NCBI GenBank assembly: GCA_027450125.1
Contig: DAIDKG010000510.1
Location: 1-8,683, forward strand
DNA length: 8,683 nucleotides
Source of the DNA: Bordetella sp.
Lineage (GTDB): Bacteria > Pseudomonadota > Gammaproteobacteria > Burkholderiales > Burkholderiaceae_B
Direction: 5' to 3'
Under the pieces are notes generated by a model. That model saw nothing but the letters and a program-made list of their open reading frames with translations. It was not told the DNA's origin and did not search any database. Below are positions 6,202 to 8,683 of the stretch, in pieces. Each line of letters starts with the position of its first letter. Within the stretch, counting starts at the first letter, position 1. The position numbers were made by a program, and so were the translations under genes.

Positions 6202-7046
6202 GCACGACTGCTTCGAGCGATGTGGAGAACGCCAGCAGCGCCTGGTGGCGCACCGGCGTCATCGACATGAGCCCCGGCGTCATCCGCTATCGCGGCTACG
6301 CCATCCAGGACCTGATCGGCAATATCGGTTTCGCGCAGATGATCTGGCTGATGCTGCGCGGCGATCTGCCCACACCGGGGCAGGGGGCCTTGCTGGAAGC
6401 CGCGCTGATGTCGGCGGTGGATCACGGGCCGCAGGCGCCCAGCATTGCCATCGCCCGCATGGCGGCCACGTGCGGCGTCGGCTTGAACAACGCCATGGCC
6501 TCGGCCGTCAATGTGCTGGGTGACGTGCACGGCGGCGCCGGCGAGCAGGCTGTGGCGCTCTATCACGATGCCGCCGTGCGCATGGACACCGGCGCGTCGT
6601 TGCAAGACGCCGTGCGCGCCGCTTTGCAGGAGTATGTCGAACTGAACGGCAAGTTCGTGTCGGGCTTCGGCCATCGCTTCCATCCGCTCGATCCGCGTTC
6701 GCCCCGGCTGCTGCAACTGGTGGACGAGGCGGCCGCGCAAGGCGAGGTGTCCGGCCGCTACGCGCAAATCGCGCGGGCCATCGAGGCCGAGCTGGCCGCG
6801 CAGAAGGGCCGGCCCATTCCCATGAACATCGACGGCGCCACCGCGGTGATCTATGCCGAACTGGGTTTTCCCGCGCCGCTGGCGCGCGGCCTGTTCTGCC
6901 TGTCGCGCTCGGTGGGCATCCTGGCCCATGCCTGGGAACAGACCCAGCAGGGCGGACGCAACAAGGGCCCGATTCCGCGGCAATACCTGCCGCTGTATGA
7001 AGGCCAGGCGCCGCGGGAGCTGCCGGCCTGGGCAAGGAAAACCTAG
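6198..7046 (+). CDS. Short citrate-synthase-family protein, probable citryl-CoA-lyase-like enzyme
   Basis: The 282-residue protein has the citrate synthase fold signatures in order: GVIRYRGYAIQDL near the N-terminus, GDVHGGAGE, GFGHRFHPLDPRSPRL, NIDGATAVIYAELGFP and SVGILAHAWEQ. The three catalytic residues are all present: His111, His159 and Asp212, equivalent to His264, His305 and Asp362 of the E. coli enzyme. It is much shorter than true citrate synthases (~370-430 residues) and lacks their N-terminal part, as in proteins annotated as citryl-CoA lyase. Such enzymes cleave a hydroxy-acyl-CoA to acetyl-CoA (or another short acyl-CoA) and an oxo-acid, or run the reverse. Coupling with the preceding CoA-transferase suggests that the transferase supplies the thioester. 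The start at 6198 is 4 nt after AAGGGGG and overlaps the mini-ORF stop. The exact substrate is unknown. Confidence 0.87.
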   Translation: MSTTASSDVENASSAWWRTGVIDMSPGVIRYRGYAIQDLIGNIGFAQMIWLMLRGDLPTPGQGALLEAALMSAVDHGPQAPSIAIARMAATCGVGLNNAMASAVNVLGDVHGGAGEQAVALYHDAAVRMDTGASLQDAVRAALQEYVELNGKFVSGFGHRFHPLDPRSPRLLQLVDEAAAQGEVSGRYAQIARAIEAELAAQKGRPIPMNIDGATAVIYAELGFPAPLARGLFCLSRSVGILAHAWEQTQQGGRNKGPIPRQYLPLYEGQAPRELPAWARKT

Positions 7047-7290
7047 GGTCTTTTAACGCAATTGCTCGGCGGGGCCTGGATCCTGCCGGTACCCGAATCG
7101 CCATAACGGCTGACTGCTGAAAGACTGTTCCGCGAGGCCGGCCTGGCGTTGCCGCGGGACATGGTGGAGTCGCTGTCGGTGCTGACCGTTATCGAGCTGA
7201 TGCTCGATTCTCCGCGCGTGGCCCTGATCCCGGGCGTCGTCGGCATGGTCAGATCGCCGGGCGCAGCCATGGCGGATGGCCGCATCATTG
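7047..7290 (+). pseudogene. Decayed 3' fragment of a LysR-family regulator
   Basis: Immediately after the lyase stop, the same frame reads QLLGGAWILPVPESP, then TAA (7104-7106), then RLTAERLFREAGLALP and ESLSVLTVIELMLDS, and finally PRVALIPGVVG. This is the typical run through the effector domain of LysR regulators, where 'W-I-L-P' is followed by 'F..AGL..P' and 'ES.S...L..L' blocks. There is no start codon, no helix-turn-helix and no normal C-terminus. Similarity fades after about 7235, though the frame stays open to TAG 7332. It is therefore a remnant of a gene whose 5' part was lost and which acquired a stop. The lost gene may once have controlled a neighbour. Confidence 0.65.
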
Positions 7291-7316
7291 ACGGATGGTT
7301 ATACAGAAGATATAAA
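7288..7316 (+). promoter_or_regulatory. Sigma-70 promoter for the YheO/DauR-type regulator
   Basis: TTGACG (7288-7293) and TATAAA (7311-7316) are separated by exactly 17 bp, each one base from consensus. Transcription would start near 7323, about 30 nt before the ATG at 7353. The segment is markedly AT-rich against its surroundings. Confidence 0.72.
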
Positions 7317-7337
7317 ATTGGTCAAATAGTCTAATTT
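7315..7337. promoter_or_regulatory. Imperfect dyad at the start site, possible operator
   Basis: AAATT (7315-7319) and AATTT (7333-7337) are complementary, and several inner positions (7321/7331, 7323/7329, 7325/7327) also pair symmetrically. The dyad overlaps the -10 box and predicted transcription start, where self-repression by the encoded regulator could act. Symmetry is partial and AT-rich sequence produces such patterns by chance. Confidence 0.25.
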
Positions 7338-7352
7338 ATCAGGCGACCCGAT

Positions 7353-7997
7353 ATGCCCGGAAAGTCCTTGAGCAGGAAAACACCCGAACAGCAGCTGCTT
7401 CTTGCCCAGGTCGGGCAGATTGCCGAAGGTCTGGCGCAAACGTTCGCGCCTTTTACCGAAGTGGTGGTGCACGACCTGCTGGATCCGGCCCATGCGGTGC
7501 TGGCGGTCCATAACAACCTGTCGGGCCGCCAGGTCGGGCATCCCGCCACCGAGCTGGGCCTGGCCCGGATCATGGACCCGGCCTGCGAGCAGATCATCGC
7601 GAACTATCCGAACCGGTTCGCCGACGGCCGGCAGGCCAAGAGCACCTCCATCGGCATCAAGGATTCGCAGGGGCGCTATGTCGCGGCGCTTTGCATGAAC
7701 ATCGACCTGACGCTTTTCCAGGGCTTCCAGAGCGCGATGGACCGCTTCACCGCGATCCAGGGTTCGACGCCGGCGCAGGAGTCGCTGGACCCTTCCGGGG
7801 CCGGGGCCATCCGCGCCCGCATCGACGCGTTCGCCGCGAAAATGGCCGCCACGCCGCGCTCGCTCAAGCCGCGGAGCCGCCGCGCGCTCGTCAAGGAGCT
7901 CAAGGCCGCCGGCCTGCTCGAAGTGCGGCGTGCCGCGGACACCATTGCCGCCCATCTTGGCGTCTCGCGCGCCACGGTGTATTCCGATGCGAAATGA
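7353..7997 (+). CDS. YheO/DauR-family transcriptional regulator
   Basis: The 214-residue protein has an N-terminal PAS-like sensor domain (~15-125: TFAPFTEVVVHDLLDP, then NRFADGRQAKSTSIGIKD, then CMNIDL) and a C-terminal helix-turn-helix (~170-214: ALVKELKAAGLLEVRRAADTIA, then LGVSRATVYSD). This matches the YheO family, which includes DauR, the D-arginine-responsive repressor of Pseudomonas. It is somewhat shorter than E. coli YheO (~240). The ATG at 7353 sits just before the conserved region; the upstream AGGCG (7341-7345) is a weak ribosome site. The 3' end overlaps the next gene by 11 bp, so the two are almost certainly one transcript. Since DauR controls an OCD-family dehydrogenase, control of the adjacent enzyme in amino-acid breakdown is a fair inference. 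The ligand is unknown. Confidence 0.9.
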   Translation: MPGKSLSRKTPEQQLLLAQVGQIAEGLAQTFAPFTEVVVHDLLDPAHAVLAVHNNLSGRQVGHPATELGLARIMDPACEQIIANYPNRFADGRQAKSTSIGIKDSQGRYVAALCMNIDLTLFQGFQSAMDRFTAIQGSTPAQESLDPSGAGAIRARIDAFAAKMAATPRSLKPRSRRALVKELKAAGLLEVRRAADTIAAHLGVSRATVYSDAK

Positions 7998-8683
7998 CGC
8001 CCGGCTTCTGCTCCTGGACAAGGATGCCGTCGAGCGATTGCTCGTCCCGGAGGATGTCATCGCCGCGGTACGCGAAGCTTTCGAGCTGCACAGCCAGCGC
8101 CAAGGCCGCGTGTTTCCGGTGGTGCGCGAAAAGCTGAGCAGCGGCGGCGTTTTCGGCATCAAGTCGGGCGACGTCGGCTGCCAGGGGCTGCTGGGTTTCA
8201 AGGCCGCCGGCTTCTGGCCCGGGAACCGGGCGGTCGGCAGCGAGGCTCACCAGGCCACCGTGCTGTTGTTCGATCCGGCGACCGGACGGCCCCTGTGCGT
8301 GATCGACGGCAACGCCATCACCACCGCCCGCACCGCGGCGGCTGGAGCGCTCGGGCTGGCGCTGCTTTCCCGGCAGGACAGCGCCGTGGCCACTGTTTTC
8401 GGCACGGGCATCCAGGCCAGGGCGCAGCTCGAATTTGCCCTGCGGGCGCGCCCCGCGCTCAAGCAGGTCCATTACGTGTCGTCCGACCGCGCGCCGCGAC
8501 CTGGATTCGAGGCCGTGTTCGCCGGGCGGCTCGAACTGGCCTGCGCCATGGACGCCGACGCTGCGGTAAGGCAGAGCGACCTGATCATTACCGCCACCAC
8601 CGGCACCGGGCCGCTATTCGAGGCGGAGGCGCTGCGCGCGGGAACCCACGTCAATTGCGTCGGCGCGGACACCCGCGGCAAGC
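7987..8683 (+). CDS. Ornithine cyclodeaminase/mu-crystallin family protein (3' end outside window)
   Basis: The frame is open from ATG 7987 to the window edge, giving 232 of an expected ~310-330 residues. Family features are Lys59 in GIKSGD and Lys72 in LLGFKAAGFWPGN (one is expected to bind substrate carboxylate), Arg115 in ITTARTAAAGAL, and the Rossmann nucleotide-binding loop GTGIQA (139-144). ITATTGTGPLF and VNCVGADTRGK follow near the visible end. Asp228 falls at the number of the catalytic Asp of Pseudomonas ornithine cyclodeaminase. Members include ornithine cyclodeaminase, alanine dehydrogenase, DauB (arginine dehydrogenase) and ketimine reductases, so the reaction cannot be fixed from sequence alone. 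The start lies within the last 11 bp of the regulator gene and lacks a clear Shine-Dalgarno sequence, which suggests translational coupling. Confidence 0.9.
   Translation, partial: MRNDARLLLLDKDAVERLLVPEDVIAAVREAFELHSQRQGRVFPVVREKLSSGGVFGIKSGDVGCQGLLGFKAAGFWPGNRAVGSEAHQATVLLFDPATGRPLCVIDGNAITTARTAAAGALGLALLSRQDSAVATVFGTGIQARAQLEFALRARPALKQVHYVSSDRAPRPGFEAVFAGRLELACAMDADAAVRQSDLIITATTGTGPLFEAEALRAGTHVNCVGADTRGK

Noticed and set aside
5625..6983. 452-codon open frame on the minus strand opposite the transferase and lyase genes
   Set aside because: Its composition is low-complexity Arg/Ala/Gly/Pro with no family motif, and it spans two real genes on the other strand.
7030..7056. AAAACCTAGGGTCTTTT near-palindrome at the lyase stop as a terminator
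   Set aside because: The stem is short, interrupted by mismatches and AT-rich, so it would not form a stable hairpin.
7299..8201. 300-codon open frame on the minus strand opposite the regulator and OCD genes
   Set aside because: It crosses the promoter and two well-supported plus-strand genes and has no family resemblance.
1..8683. CRISPR arrays, tRNA or rRNA genes, insertion sequences, toxin-antitoxin or phage-defence genes
   Set aside because: Looked for repeats, cloverleaf-like stretches and characteristic proteins; none seen in the window.

Overview
The window is GC-rich, densely coded bacterial chromosome. Its proteins look betaproteobacterial, most likely Bordetella, Achromobacter or another Alcaligenaceae. 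That assignment rests on family resemblance and codon use, not on a database search. Seven genes are intact or run off a window edge, and there is one decayed gene. I see no tRNA, rRNA, CRISPR array, insertion sequence or phage gene.

Left block (1-3890, + strand): the 3' half of polA (DNA polymerase I), a 256-bp gap with a strong GC hairpin and a plausible sigma-70 promoter, a dienelactone-hydrolase-family esterase, and 28 bp later an iron-sulfur L-serine dehydratase (sdaA) starting at GTG. The last two are probably co-transcribed. The PolI fragment has an intact polymerase site, but the catalytic Asp of exonuclease motif III reads as Tyr.

Central block (3922-7046): an IclR-type regulator on the minus strand is divergent from a CaiB/BaiF (class III) CoA-transferase gene, which is followed by a short citrate-synthase-family protein (probable citryl-CoA-lyase-like enzyme). 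The shared intergenic region holds a TTGACA-N18-GATAAT promoter and, across its expected transcription start, a perfect 12-5-12 inverted repeat that is a good candidate operator. This reads as a self-contained, locally regulated pathway: a transferase activates an organic acid to its CoA thioester, and a lyase/synthase of the citrate synthase fold acts on it. The substrate is unknown. Between the two enzyme genes lies a REP-like double hairpin inside a 24-codon mini-ORF that overlaps both neighbours by ATGA.

Right block (7047-8683): a decayed 3' fragment of a LysR-type regulator carrying an in-frame stop is followed by a very good promoter (TTGACG-N17-TATAAA). This drives a YheO/DauR-family regulator overlapped by 11 bp by an ornithine cyclodeaminase/mu-crystallin-family gene that runs off the right edge. 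The pairing resembles amino-acid (arginine-type) catabolic loci in which such a regulator controls an OCD-family dehydrogenase.
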